Shown: one piece after another, positions 16,444 through 24,767 of the stretch
Layout of the letters: every line of letters starts with the position of its first letter
Position numbering within the stretch: position 1 is the stretch's first letter
Source: JAJKIP01 sp037200685
GTDB lineage: Bacteria; Bacteroidota; Bacteroidia; Chitinophagales; Chitinophagaceae
DNA length: 64,000 nt
Direction of reading: 5' to 3'
Assembly (NCBI GenBank): GCA_037200685.1
Contig: JBBCIG010000008.1
Location: 310,001-374,000, forward strand
Program-made: the position numbers and the translations under genes
The notes under the pieces: model-generated
What the model saw: the letters and a program-made list of their open reading frames with translations, nothing else
Told to the model about the DNA's origin: nothing
The model's database searches: none

Positions 16444-17547
16444 CTATTCCTGTCTGCGGTTCATTACATTTTCACCCGATGCTACATTCAACATACTTTC
16501 CAGTTCACCAATTCGCTTTAACTGGTTCTCTAATTTTTTATTCGCATCAGATACCATCTGAAAGTCCCTGTTCAATTCTTCCAGGTAACCAATCCGTTTT
16601 TGCAATTGCTGCCGTTGAAAATTCGCTTCCCGGAATTTATCTTCCGCTTCCGTCAATTCCGCTCTCAATTGCTGGTTCTCGTTAAGTAATGTACCCGCTT
16701 TTAATTTTTGTTCTTCAAAATCCCTGTTGAGCTTCGTATGTTCTTCTTTCAGGTCTTCATAATGCAGGTTCTCCATTTTCGAAGCAGTGAGTTGCGATTC
16801 CATTTTCTGTATTTTGCTTTGCAGCGTATTGAATTCGCTGTAAGCGCTATCCAGCATAGAAGTCATCTCACGGGTCAATTGTTCCTTTTGCTTTATACTG
16901 GTAATTTCTTTTTCTTTTTCCAACAGCTCCATTTGCATATTACTGATCTGTGCGGATAACTCTTCATTATCAAGCAACATTTGCCGCTGTTTTTCTTCTT
17001 TCTCTTTTATAAAATCAATATTGCCCAGCAGGTCATTAATCTTTTGGTTATGCTCCATCAAATTATTTTGCGCCTGTAATAATTGATCGAGATAATCTCC
17101 TTTATGCGTTATTGCCGGTTGTTGTGGTTGTAGCTGTAACTGTGGTTGTAGTATTGGTTGCTGCGGTTGCGGTTGCTGAACCGGCAATGGCGCAGGTTGT
17201 TTTTGCAACACTTCCATTTCTTTTTTCACTGCTTCTATTTCCTTTTGTAAACGTTTATTCTGCAAACGCATTTCATCCGCTTCAATAGAATAGATCGTTA
17301 CATTTTCTTCCGATTCCTGTAATTGATGTTTTAGCGTAGACATCTCCCTGTCCAGCATTTCCATATCATTCAGGTATTTCAGCTTCCATTCATTTTTATC
17401 AGCATGGGTGCTCGCCTGCATTTCCGCGGCGTCTGCGTTTAAGCTTTTACGACTTGCAATAAAAAAATGAATAGTAATACCTAATATGACTGCTCCAAAA
17501 AACAGCAAAATAATTTCCAGCACTGAAAGTGTGAGACTGGTGGCCAT
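16444..17547 (-). CDS. Membrane-anchored coiled-coil protein, unknown function
   Basis: A 367-residue protein. One N-terminal transmembrane helix (about residues 8-30, VLEIILLFFGAVILGITIHFFI) is followed by a Lys/Glu-rich coiled coil from about 55 to the end, with heptads such as LDREMSTLKHQLQESEENV. A Pro/Gln-rich linker at about 117-147 (repeated PQPQQP and QLQLQP) splits the coil in two. No enzymatic motif is seen. Such proteins often act as envelope scaffolds or spacers, but that is inference from architecture only. Confidence 0.75.
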   Translation of the reverse strand: MATSLTLSVLEIILLFFGAVILGITIHFFIASRKSLNADAAEMQASTHADKNEWKLKYLNDMEMLDREMSTLKHQLQESEENVTIYSIEADEMRLQNKRLQKEIEAVKKEMEVLQKQPAPLPVQQPQPQQPILQPQLQLQPQQPAITHKGDYLDQLLQAQNNLMEHNQKINDLLGNIDFIKEKEEKQRQMLLDNEELSAQISNMQMELLEKEKEITSIKQKEQLTREMTSMLDSAYSEFNTLQSKIQKMESQLTASKMENLHYEDLKEEHTKLNRDFEEQKLKAGTLLNENQQLRAELTEAEDKFREANFQRQQLQKRIGYLEELNRDFQMVSDANKKLENQLKRIGELESMLNVASGENVMNRRQE

Positions 17548-17662
17548 TAAGTAGATTTATAAACCGTCCAAGAATTGCCTGAAGCTATAAAAAAACAGGC
17601 AGATAATTATTAATTGTTTTTCACAATAAACAATTTATGGTAATATCAGGGGTATAGAAATT

Positions 17663-18382
17663 TTACGATTCGCCTCTCACAAGTGTACCGATCTTATCAC
17701 CCGAGACCACGCGGAGCAGGTTATTTTCTTTGTTCATATTAAAAACAATGATCGGCAGGTTGTTTTCCATGCAGAGTGTAAATGCCGTCATGTCCATCAC
17801 GCGGAGGTTCTTGCCCAGGCATTCTTCAAAAGAAATTTCTTCAAACTTAGTAGCCGTCGGATCCTTTTCGGGGTCGGCCGTATAAATGCCATCCACTCTC
17901 GTACCTTTTAATATTACATCGGCGCTGATCTCGATAGCTCGCAGCGAACCAGCCGTGTCTGTAGTAAAATAAGGATTGCCCGTGCCGGCGCCAAAAATCA
18001 CCACCCTGCCTTTTTCCAAATGGCGGATAGCACGGCGGCGTATATATGGTTCAGCGATTTGTTCCATTTTAATAGCGCTTTGCAAACGTGTAAACACACC
18101 CGCTTTCTCAAGGCCGGCCTGTAGCGCCATACCATTAATCACCGTGGCCAGCATACCCATATAATCACCATGCGCCCTTTCAATGCCAGTCTCCGCCTCG
18201 TTCATCCCGCGGTAAATATTACCGCCGCCAATCACGATCGCCACCTGCACACCCAATGCGACAATGCTTTTTATATCCTGTGCGTATTGAGAAATAACTT
18301 TGGAATCAAGACCGAAACTTTTATCGCCCATCAGGGATTCGCCGGAAAGTTTTAAGAGAATTCGTTTGTACTTAGCCTGCAT
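17663..18382 (-). CDS. pyrH: UMP kinase
   Basis: A 239-residue amino-acid-kinase-fold enzyme that phosphorylates UMP to UDP. From the start at 18382 the protein reads MQAKYKRILLKLSGESLMG, followed by the nucleotide-binding VAIVIGGGNIYRGM, GDYMGMLATVINGMALQ and FGAGTGNPYFTTDTAG, all UMP kinase signatures. An upstream in-frame ATG at 18445 would add 21 unlikely residues and is rejected. Here pyrH is separated from rpsB-tsf by a two-component system, unlike the usual rpsB-tsf-pyrH run. Confidence 0.94.
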   Translation of the reverse strand: MQAKYKRILLKLSGESLMGDKSFGLDSKVISQYAQDIKSIVALGVQVAIVIGGGNIYRGMNEAETGIERAHGDYMGMLATVINGMALQAGLEKAGVFTRLQSAIKMEQIAEPYIRRRAIRHLEKGRVVIFGAGTGNPYFTTDTAGSLRAIEISADVILKGTRVDGIYTADPEKDPTATKFEEISFEECLGKNLRVMDMTAFTLCMENNLPIIVFNMNKENNLLRVVSGDKIGTLVRGES

Positions 18383-18470
18383 GCAGTGTGATTTTTGCGT
18401 TGCGAAGATAGGGGAATTCGCCCTGCGCCACGGGCACAAACGCAAATGATGTTTGTTTTCAAAATGATTT

Positions 18471-18545
18471 TTAGCCCAGCTGTATTGCTACTATCAGCTT
18501 CGTTGCGTCGCACTCTTGTACTTCCTGTTCATTACTCAGCAATTG
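18471..18545 (-). repeat. Dispersed intergenic repeat, copy C, upstream of pyrH
   Basis: Reading minus: TGCTGAGTAATGAACAG, then AAGAGTGCGACGCAACGAAG, TGATAGTAGCAATA and CAGCTGGGCTAA. It lies in the gene-free stretch 18383-18718, which otherwise holds a TTCCCGATAGCTATCCGGA palindrome-like segment and low-complexity CTCGTAACTCATAACTCG. Confidence 0.75.
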
Positions 18546-18718
18546 TTGAAGACCACGATGTTTGTCGCGGCGACGTTCCCGATAGCTATCCGGACTTTAG
18601 CGTTTGGTTCGCTATTCATCTTGTTTTGAAAATTTTTTTAATAATTGATTTCTTCTTAGCAGGAGAATATTTTCAACCTTAGGCGGCTGACTCGTAACTC
18701 ATAACTCGTAACTCTTTC

Positions 18719-19387
18719 TCACACCCATTTATTCTTATGCGCCAAACTAATCACCTGTGCTTTTGAATTGACATGAAGCTTGTCGTAAATATTGGCGATA
18801 TGTTTTCTTACCGTCAGCACACTCAGGTCGAGTTCGGAAGCGATGCGCTTAGCGTCCCATCCATTTACCATGTGCTGCAAAATTTCGCTTTCTCTTTCGG
18901 TAACACTTGCCGGTAATGAAGGCCCCGCGGAGGAACTATTTTCGTGGCTTGATCTTCCTAATAATTGCAATGCTTTGCGGGCAATCGGCGGGCTCATTGG
19001 TGCGCCGCCTGTTTCCAGCACATTCACAATCGCATCTTTCAAAACCTGCGCCGGTTCGTGCTTCAATAAATAACCGGAAGCGCCGGCTTTGATCGCTTCA
19101 AATATTTTTTCTTCGTCATCAAAAACGGTCAGAACGATAAAATGTATTTGCGGGTAAAGTGATTTGGCGATGTTAATCGTTTCGATGCCATCCATTCCCG
19201 GCATTTCCAAATCCATAAAGATCACCTGTGGTTGCCTGGTATGCGGAAGGCCTTTCAATTGGTCGAGACAATCGTCGCCGTTAATAGCAGTAAAGATCAC
19301 TTCAATATTATCCAGTACTTTTATTTTTTGGATAAAGGTGTTTCGGTTTACGCTGTTATCTTCTGCTAGTGCAACTTTGAAGGTCAT
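18719..19387 (-). CDS. NarL/LuxR-type response regulator
   Basis: A 222-residue two-domain regulator. The receiver has acidic residues at ALAEDN (9-11), phospho-acceptor D59 in VIFMDLEMPGMDG, Thr in VLTVFDD and the Lys in LLKHEPA. The C-terminal LuxR-type helix-turn-helix reads VTERESEILQHMVNGWDAKR through LDLSVLTVRKHIANIYDKL. It is 40 bases behind the histidine kinase gene at 19428 and is clearly its partner. Targets are unknown. Confidence 0.92.
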   Translation of the reverse strand: MTFKVALAEDNSVNRNTFIQKIKVLDNIEVIFTAINGDDCLDQLKGLPHTRQPQVIFMDLEMPGMDGIETINIAKSLYPQIHFIVLTVFDDEEKIFEAIKAGASGYLLKHEPAQVLKDAIVNVLETGGAPMSPPIARKALQLLGRSSHENSSSAGPSLPASVTERESEILQHMVNGWDAKRIASELDLSVLTVRKHIANIYDKLHVNSKAQVISLAHKNKWV

Positions 19388-19427
19388 CTTGCTATGAAAT
19401 TAATGTACTATTAGCCCTGCACAATAA

Positions 19428-21356
19428 TTAATTTGTAGTAGGAGCAATGGTTACGCTGGTCCCGCCTCCATTAGACGCCCAATCAATATTCCACCCCGCC
19501 TCGGCGCTGCGCTTTTGCATATTTACAAGGCCATTTCCGCCGGAAGCATCTTGTATTCCGTTCATTCCTTTGCCGTTATCTGTCACGGTCACCAGCCATG
19601 TTTTTTGATCGCCCGCTATTCTTATAACAATTCCGTTTGCTTTGCTGTGCTTCAGCGCATTGCTGATCGCTTCCTGCACAATGCGATATAAATGAAAAGC
19701 CTGGGAAGAAGAGAGCCTGTGGTCATAAGCGATCTTTTCCTTCACATCTATATTAATATCCGGGTAGCTCGGCCTGATGCGGCTGATAAATACCTTGATC
19801 CTGTCACTGATAGCCGTCAACGACAATTCATCTTTCTTCAATACCCAGATCGTATCATTCAACTGGGATATAATGGCCATCGAATTATTCCTGAGCTCCC
19901 GGAACATATCACTGCTCGTCGTATTTGTTTGCTGCACCTGAATATAATCGAGGTTAGATGCCATAGAAGCGGCATAAGCGCCAAGATTATCATGCAGATC
20001 GGCGGCAATGCGCTTTCTCTCTTTTTCTTCCGCTTCATTGATCGCTTTCTCCGACAACCGTTTTTCTTTTTCAACGGCCAGTTGCATTTTTATTTTTTGT
20101 TTACGCTGGTAAGCCCTGAAAATAAAATAACCCGCTACCGCCGCTAATATTGAAAACAGCACAGCGCCATAAAACAGGTAATTCTTTTTTGTGAGGTCAA
20201 GCTCCTGTTGTATGATGGTGTTTTCCTTTCGCTGCAGTTCGTATTTCGTTTGCATTTCAGCCAGCGCTGTCGCGGAGTTTTTTTGGTAAACAGAATCTTT
20301 TAATGAAATGATACTTTCCAGCGTCTCCGCATATTTTGAAAAATCACCTGCAGCTTTATAGTTTTCAGCCAACGTGCCATATAAAAAGAAAAGCTTGGTA
20401 TCCATTTTATATTCATTGGCGATAGCAATTCCTTCTTTGCATATTTCGATCCCTTTATCAGGTTGCCCGTTGTTGGCATAATACAAACCCAGTTGCGACA
20501 TATCCGAAACGATATAAAAAGGATCGCCGATGATTTTTCTTATCTCCACCGTTTCTTTCAACGGGGCTTCGGCTAATATAGCCTGGTCGGTCCTCACAAA
20601 TATCTGCGCCTGGATAGCCAGTGAATTGGATAAAGCAAAAAGGTTTTCATTTCTTCTTGAATAAGCAATGGCTTTGTTGATATAATAGAATGCCGAGTCG
20701 GGTTTTCCTATACCATTATAATTAATAGCGAGGTTAGCGAATAGAATGCTGTATTGTTCCAGCATCAACGTATCTGCAGTGGTGCTCAATGCATTCAAAT
20801 GCCATTTCAACGCTTCTTTGGTTTGCCCTATTTCCAGGTAAGCCCAGCCGATCAGCGTTTTTCCTTTCATTTGTAATAATGTATCCCTGCTTTTTTCCGC
20901 TCCTTCAATTACCTGGTAGCCCATATCAATCGCTTCCTTGTATTGGTTCTTCCGCATGAAGCAACGGCCTTTCTGGTTCAGTAGGTTTCCTTTTAATAAC
21001 GGGTCATTCCCCATAGTAGCTAAAAGTTGAAGACAGCGGTCCGCAATAGCGAGTGAAGAATCAATAAGCCCTTTATTGGTCAGTGCGAACGATATATAAT
21101 ACATCGCTTTTACTTCATCATTTTTTCGACGAAGGTCTTTTGCTATAGCCTGTGCCTGTTCTGAATACAGGAGTAATGTATCAGGATGCAGTGTGTAGCC
21201 CTGGTCGCATAAAGCAAAGATGGCATTCAACCTCTCCGGCGCAGGCACCGTAAGATGAGCCTGGCGTTTGAGGCTGTCAATCTTTTTTGTCTGGCCGGCT
21301 GTTAAAAAAGGAAGCAACGCTAAAAAAGCAAGCAGTATAAAAACATCCTTCCGCAT
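19428..21356 (-). CDS. TPR-containing HisKA_3 sensor histidine kinase
   Basis: A 642-residue kinase. A signal peptide (LAFLALLPFLTAGQ) is followed by tetratricopeptide repeats over about residues 35-370 (for example LLNQKGRCFMRKNQYKEAID and LFANLAINYNGIGKPDSAFY). One transmembrane helix lies near 393-412 (YGAVLFSILAAVAGYFIF), then a coiled linker. The NarL-type phosphoacceptor box ERKRIAADLHDNLGAYAAS has its His near 454, and a HATPase_c domain contains VQEAISNALKHSKA and DNGKGMNG. The TPR sensor is predicted periplasmic. Such kinases pair with LuxR-type regulators, as here at 18719. Confidence 0.92.
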   Translation of the reverse strand: MRKDVFILLAFLALLPFLTAGQTKKIDSLKRQAHLTVPAPERLNAIFALCDQGYTLHPDTLLLYSEQAQAIAKDLRRKNDEVKAMYYISFALTNKGLIDSSLAIADRCLQLLATMGNDPLLKGNLLNQKGRCFMRKNQYKEAIDMGYQVIEGAEKSRDTLLQMKGKTLIGWAYLEIGQTKEALKWHLNALSTTADTLMLEQYSILFANLAINYNGIGKPDSAFYYINKAIAYSRRNENLFALSNSLAIQAQIFVRTDQAILAEAPLKETVEIRKIIGDPFYIVSDMSQLGLYYANNGQPDKGIEICKEGIAIANEYKMDTKLFFLYGTLAENYKAAGDFSKYAETLESIISLKDSVYQKNSATALAEMQTKYELQRKENTIIQQELDLTKKNYLFYGAVLFSILAAVAGYFIFRAYQRKQKIKMQLAVEKEKRLSEKAINEAEEKERKRIAADLHDNLGAYAASMASNLDYIQVQQTNTTSSDMFRELRNNSMAIISQLNDTIWVLKKDELSLTAISDRIKVFISRIRPSYPDINIDVKEKIAYDHRLSSSQAFHLYRIVQEAISNALKHSKANGIVIRIAGDQKTWLVTVTDNGKGMNGIQDASGGNGLVNMQKRSAEAGWNIDWASNGGGTSVTIAPTTN

Positions 21357-21403
21357 ACTGTCTAAACTACTAAAAATTGATCATTTATGATTCAAGTAGT
21401 ATC

Positions 21404-21473
21404 CCAGTTTGTTTGTCATGCCGAGGTACGAGGTATCTAAATGCGGATTCCTCCTCCGTCGGAATGACAAACT
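21404..21473. repeat. Imperfect inverted repeat with GTCATGCCG/CGGAATGAC ends
   Basis: CCCAGTTTGTTTGTCATGCC at the left and CGGAATGACAAACTGG at the right are near-complements around a GATTCCTCCTCCG centre. This looks like a small non-autonomous dispersed repeat seen in many Bacteroidota intergenic regions. It lies between the histidine kinase start and the tsf terminator. Confidence 0.55.
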
Positions 21474-21500
21474 GGAATTCATCTGTGCAGTGCCTATCAA

Positions 21501-21530
21501 AAAAAAAATCCCGTGCTCATCGCACGGGAT
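21501..21530 (-). terminator. Intrinsic terminator of the rpsB-tsf operon
   Basis: ATCCCGTGC (21508-21516) pairs with GCACGGGAT (21522-21530) in a 9-bp stem with a five-base loop; the minus-strand transcript then runs into nine or more T. It lies 28 bases after the tsf stop. Confidence 0.88.
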
Positions 21531-21557
21531 CTATACTTTATTAGTAGTAAGAATATT

Positions 21558-22394
21558 TTATCCTAAAGCCACTCTTTTAAATTCAACCACTTTCACATTA
21601 CCGGCTTCTTTCAGGTAATCGGCCACTGTTTTACCAGCGTCTTTTACAAAAGCCTGTGCTGTTAATGTTTGTTCTTTAAAAAACGCACCCATTTTGCCTT
21701 CAGCGATTTTCGCAAGCATTTCATCAGGTTTGCCTGCCATCTTCGGGTCCTGCTTCATCAGCTCAACGATGATGTCTTTTTCACGTGCGATAACATCAGC
21801 GGATACACTTGCAGCATCCACAGCAACGGGATTCAACGCAGCGATTTGCATCGCTACATCTTTACCTACTTCCGCATTTGCTTTATCCATACCTACGAGT
21901 ACACCAATACGGTATGCGCCGTGGATATAAGAAGCTACATAAGGAGCGTCGATCCTTTCAAATTTCGTAACGCCTATTTTTTCACCGATAGCGGCGAGTT
22001 TATCATTTACCAACTCAGCGACAGTAGAAGTGCCGGCTTTCGCAGCTAACAATTCATCGATGCTTTTTACATTAGCAGCGATGGCGGCATCGGCGATTTT
22101 TTTACCAAATGCAACGAAGTCAGCATTCTTGCTTACGAAATCTGTTTCGCAGCTTACGCAAACAACGATACCTGTTTTGTTATCGGCGGTTGTTTGTGCG
22201 ATAACAACACCTTCTTTCGCTTCACGGTCGCCTCTTTTAGCGGCAACCTTCTGGCCTTGCTTGCGCAGCCAGTCGATAGCGGCTTCGAAGTCGCCGTTTG
22301 TTTCTGTTAATGCTTTGCGGCAATCCATCATGCCGGCGCCGGTCATTTGGCGCAATTTGTTTATGTCCTGTGCACTTATAGTTACGGTGCTCAT
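21558..22394 (-). CDS. tsf: Elongation factor Ts
   Basis: A 278-residue EF-Ts, the GDP exchange factor for EF-Tu. The UBA-like N-terminus reads SAQDINKLRQMTGAGMMDCR, then KALTETNGDFEAAIDWLRKQ, and the exchange-site signature is VVCVSCETDFVSKNADFV. A C-terminal helical subdomain ends FVKDAGKTVADYLKEAGNVKV. Length and order after rpsB are normal. A dispersed repeat separates it from rpsB. Confidence 0.96.
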   Translation of the reverse strand: MSTVTISAQDINKLRQMTGAGMMDCRKALTETNGDFEAAIDWLRKQGQKVAAKRGDREAKEGVVIAQTTADNKTGIVVCVSCETDFVSKNADFVAFGKKIADAAIAANVKSIDELLAAKAGTSTVAELVNDKLAAIGEKIGVTKFERIDAPYVASYIHGAYRIGVLVGMDKANAEVGKDVAMQIAALNPVAVDAASVSADVIAREKDIIVELMKQDPKMAGKPDEMLAKIAEGKMGAFFKEQTLTAQAFVKDAGKTVADYLKEAGNVKVVEFKRVALG

Positions 22395-22450
22395 AAATAA
22401 TTAAAAATTAAAAATTAAAAAATCTCTCACACACTTGGCTGGTCTTGTAC

Positions 22451-22531
22451 TCTTCGAAAATGCTGAATAGAATTCATGCAGTTGAAGAGTGCCTCCGTCC
22501 CGATATACATCGGGATTTCGCTTCGCTCAAC
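22451..22531 (+). repeat. Dispersed repeat copy D (internally deleted) plus hairpin module
   Basis: AAAATGCTGAATAGAATTC and GTTGAAGAGTGC are joined directly to CCGTCCCGATATACATCGGG and TTTCGCTTCGCTCAAC. Compared with copy E it lacks about 50 central bases. It lies between rpsB and tsf inside the operon. Confidence 0.7.
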
Positions 22532-22563
22532 CGGGTTTAATAACAACAAACGGCAACGATTGT

Positions 22564-23490
22564 TTACCTTCTGCCACCGCCGGGACCTCTGCCGCCACCG
22601 CCACCGGTAGTACGACGTCTCTGTCCGCCGGGACCACCAGGGCCACCAGGACCGCCAGGACCTCCGGGTCCACCAGGACCACGTCCGCGACCACGACCAC
22701 CACGGCCACCTTCAGCTTGCGCTTCGGCTTCTAATCTTGCTGCTCTTCTTTCTTTTTCATCATCAGTTATTTCTTCGCTGTCATCTTCTTTCGCAGCTTG
22801 TCTTTCTGCAAGACCTTCCGCGACAGCGGCAACGATATAATTAACAATGATGGCAATTGATTTTGTCGCATCATCATTCGCAGGAATAGCGAAATCAACT
22901 TTATTAGGATCTGAGTTGGTATCTACTACGCCAAACGTAGTGATGCCTAAACGTTTTGCTTCTGCCAAAGCGATATGCTCGTGACCGATATCAACGATGA
23001 ACAAAGCGGCAGGTACACGGCCCAGTTGAGCGATACCACCTAATACTTTTTCCATTTTTTCTTTATCGCGGCTCAGCGTTAAACGTTCTTTCTTGGTGAT
23101 GCTGTCGAATGAACCATCCCCGAGCATTTTTTCAATGCTCTGCATTTTCTTCACGCTCTTACGAACGGTGTTGAAGTTGGTAAGCATACCACCCAGCCAA
23201 CGCTCTGTAACGAACGGCATGTTTACACGGCGGGCACATTCATTCACGATATCTTTCGCCTGCTTCTTTGTACCAACGAAAAGAATTTTCTTTCCGCTTA
23301 AAGCGATTTGTTTCATCGCAGCCGCGGTTTCCTGCAGGCACTCAACTGTTTTATTGAGGTCGATGATGTGAATACCTTTCTTCTCAGCAAAGATGTAAGG
23401 TAACATCTTAGGGTTCCACTTCTTTTTCAGGTGACCGAAATGAACGCCGGCATCCAGAAGCTGCTGTTGTAGTGAAGTGTTATTTTCCAT
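22564..23490 (-). CDS. rpsB: Ribosomal protein uS2 with a Gly/Pro/Arg-rich C-terminal tail
   Basis: A 308-residue S2. The core (about 1-235) is standard: LLDAGVHFGHLKKKWNPKM, FVTERWLGGMLTNFNTVRKS, PAALFIVDIGHEHIALAEAK and GVVDTNSDPNKVDFAIPAND. After an acidic linker (KEDDSEEITDDEKERR) comes a 55-60 residue tail of RGGRGRG, GGPGGPGG and QRRRTTGGGG motifs. Ordinary S2 is 230-260 residues, so the tail is an addition. It resembles RGG/GPG low-complexity RNA-binding tails; its function is not known from sequence. Confidence 0.94.
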   Translation of the reverse strand: MENNTSLQQQLLDAGVHFGHLKKKWNPKMLPYIFAEKKGIHIIDLNKTVECLQETAAAMKQIALSGKKILFVGTKKQAKDIVNECARRVNMPFVTERWLGGMLTNFNTVRKSVKKMQSIEKMLGDGSFDSITKKERLTLSRDKEKMEKVLGGIAQLGRVPAALFIVDIGHEHIALAEAKRLGITTFGVVDTNSDPNKVDFAIPANDDATKSIAIIVNYIVAAVAEGLAERQAAKEDDSEEITDDEKERRAARLEAEAQAEGGRGGRGRGRGPGGPGGPGGPGGPGGPGGQRRRTTGGGGGRGPGGGRR

Positions 23491-23496
23491 TATATC

Positions 23497-23580
23497 AATT
23501 ATGAATTATAAATTATGAATTATGAGTTCCGAGCTTTAAGCTGCGAGCTTCGAGACTTTTACCCGTAACTCATAGCTAAC
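23497..23580. repeat. Low-complexity intergenic ATGAATTATGAG/CGAGCTTCGAG tract
   Basis: Tandem-like words AATTATGAATTATAAATTATG, GAGTTCCGAGC, TGCGAGCTTCGAG and ACTCATAGCTAACCACTCG. Related words occur near 5470, 13505, 18690 and 24495. No coding signal is seen. It separates rpsI from rpsB. Confidence 0.6.
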
Positions 23581-23590
23581 CACTCGTGGC

Positions 23591-23980
23591 TTATCTCTTA
23601 CTGAACTGGAAGCTTCTTCTTGCTTTCTTGTGACCGAATTTCTTACGTTCAACAGAACGTGGGTCACGTTTGAGCAAGCCCGCCGCTTTCAATGCCGGAC
23701 GAAAATCAGGATTGATCTCGAGCAGTACACGGGCAATACCGAGCATCGCTGCTTCAGCCTGGCCTTTGGCGCCGCCGCCTGCTGCATTGATCTTGATGTC
23801 AAACTTATTGATCATCTCCACTGTTTTCAATGGACGCTCCACCTGGTTTTGCAAATACACCAGCGGAAAATATTTTTTATAGTCTTTGTCGTTTACCGTG
23901 ATCTTGCCCTCTCCTTTTGAAAGGAAAATGCGTGTCACAGCTTCTTTACGACGACCAACACTTATTTTTTGTTTTTCCAT
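23591..23980 (-). CDS. rpsI: Ribosomal protein uS9
   Basis: A 129-residue S9 from the start at 23980: MEKQKISVGRRKEAVTRIFL, then FDIKINAAGGGAKGQAEAAM and GIARVLLEINPDFRPALKAA, ending in the conserved RDPRSVERKKFGHKKARRSF and FSKR, whose terminal Arg reaches the P-site tRNA. An ATG at 24013 would prefix residues read from the palindromic repeat, so it is rejected. It follows rplM in the minus-strand operon. Confidence 0.96.
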   Translation of the reverse strand: MEKQKISVGRRKEAVTRIFLSKGEGKITVNDKDYKKYFPLVYLQNQVERPLKTVEMINKFDIKINAAGGGAKGQAEAAMLGIARVLLEINPDFRPALKAAGLLKRDPRSVERKKFGHKKARRSFQFSKR

Positions 23981-23993
23981 TTTGTTTATTTTA

Positions 23994-24024
23994 ACCTCCC
24001 CCAACCCCTCCAAAGGAGGGGAGG
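23994..24024. repeat. Palindromic CTCC/GGAG dispersed repeat between rplM and rpsI
   Basis: CCCCTCC (24005-24011), AAA, GGAGGGG (24015-24021) with CCTCCCCCAA in front. This type of element is common between Bacteroidota genes. It may form a stem in the rplM-rpsI mRNA. Confidence 0.6.
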
Positions 24025-24036
24025 AAGATCATTCGT

Positions 24037-24480
24037 TTAGAATTTTAATTCTTTTGGTTGCTGTGCGCCATGCGGGTGTGCTGTACCTACATACACAAAT
24101 AATTTTTTGTACATCTTGCGGCCCAAACGATTTTTGGGAAGCATTCCTTTTACAGCCCTTTCGATGAGGACTTCAGGACGGCGCTTTTGCAGGTTGGCCG
24201 CGGTTTCTTCTTTACGACCACCGGGGTAACCGCTGTACGTGTCGTAAATTTTTTGATTGAGTTTGTCGCCGGTCAGCACCACTTTTTCGCAGTTGGTGAC
24301 AATGATGTAATCGCCGGTGTCGACGTGAGGAGTATAGTATGCTTTGTTCTTACCGCGGAGTATCGCAGCGATCTTAGCACACATACGCCCAATGGTTTGA
24401 TTAGTACCGTCCACAACATACCAGTTGCGCTTAACGGTAGCCTCGTTCGCATGTTTGGTGGTAAAATGTAAATTGCTCAT
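24037..24480 (-). CDS. rplM: Ribosomal protein uL13
   Basis: A 147-residue L13: RNWYVVDGTNQTIGRMCAKI, AAILRGKNKAYYTPHVDTGD, YIIVTNCEKVVLTGDKLNQK, SGYPGGRKEETAANLQKRRP and RAVKGMLPKNRLGRKMYKKL, all diagnostic. It opens the rplM-rpsI-rpsB-tsf cluster. The C-terminus AHPHGAQQPKELKF is normal. Confidence 0.96.
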   Translation of the reverse strand: MSNLHFTTKHANEATVKRNWYVVDGTNQTIGRMCAKIAAILRGKNKAYYTPHVDTGDYIIVTNCEKVVLTGDKLNQKIYDTYSGYPGGRKEETAANLQKRRPEVLIERAVKGMLPKNRLGRKMYKKLFVYVGTAHPHGAQQPKELKF

Positions 24481-24625
24481 TTAAGAAAAGCTTTGTGCCG
24501 ATAGCTACGAGCTGTGAGCCCGTCATTTTCAGCATTGTTATATAATATACAGTTGGGCTATCCCCCGAACTGCTCCCCTTATTACAGCCAGAGGCCGTTT
24601 TTTAGGGGCTGCGAAGATATGTTTG
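24481..24625 (-). promoter_or_regulatory. Possible promoter and structured leader of the rplM operon
   Basis: Reading minus, TATCTTCG (24612-24619) resembles the -7 box with one mismatch. It is followed by CAGCCCCTAAAAAACGGCC and TCTGGCTGTAATAAGGGG, in which CCCCT/AGGGG or CAGCC/GGCTG can pair. A leader stem is expected for an autoregulated ribosomal operon, but no protein-binding motif is identified. The rest of 24626-24767 shows nothing clear. Confidence 0.3.
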
Positions 24626-24767
24626 AGAGGATTATTAACCTAAAAATTGGGCAGGAATTTTTAGGGAGGCTTTGTAAGAGATTGATTTACAGTAAAAATT
24701 TTGACTGAAATATAAAACAGCTTATCAAAAAAGTCGTGAACCCGCTTCGATTTAACCAATTCAGGTC

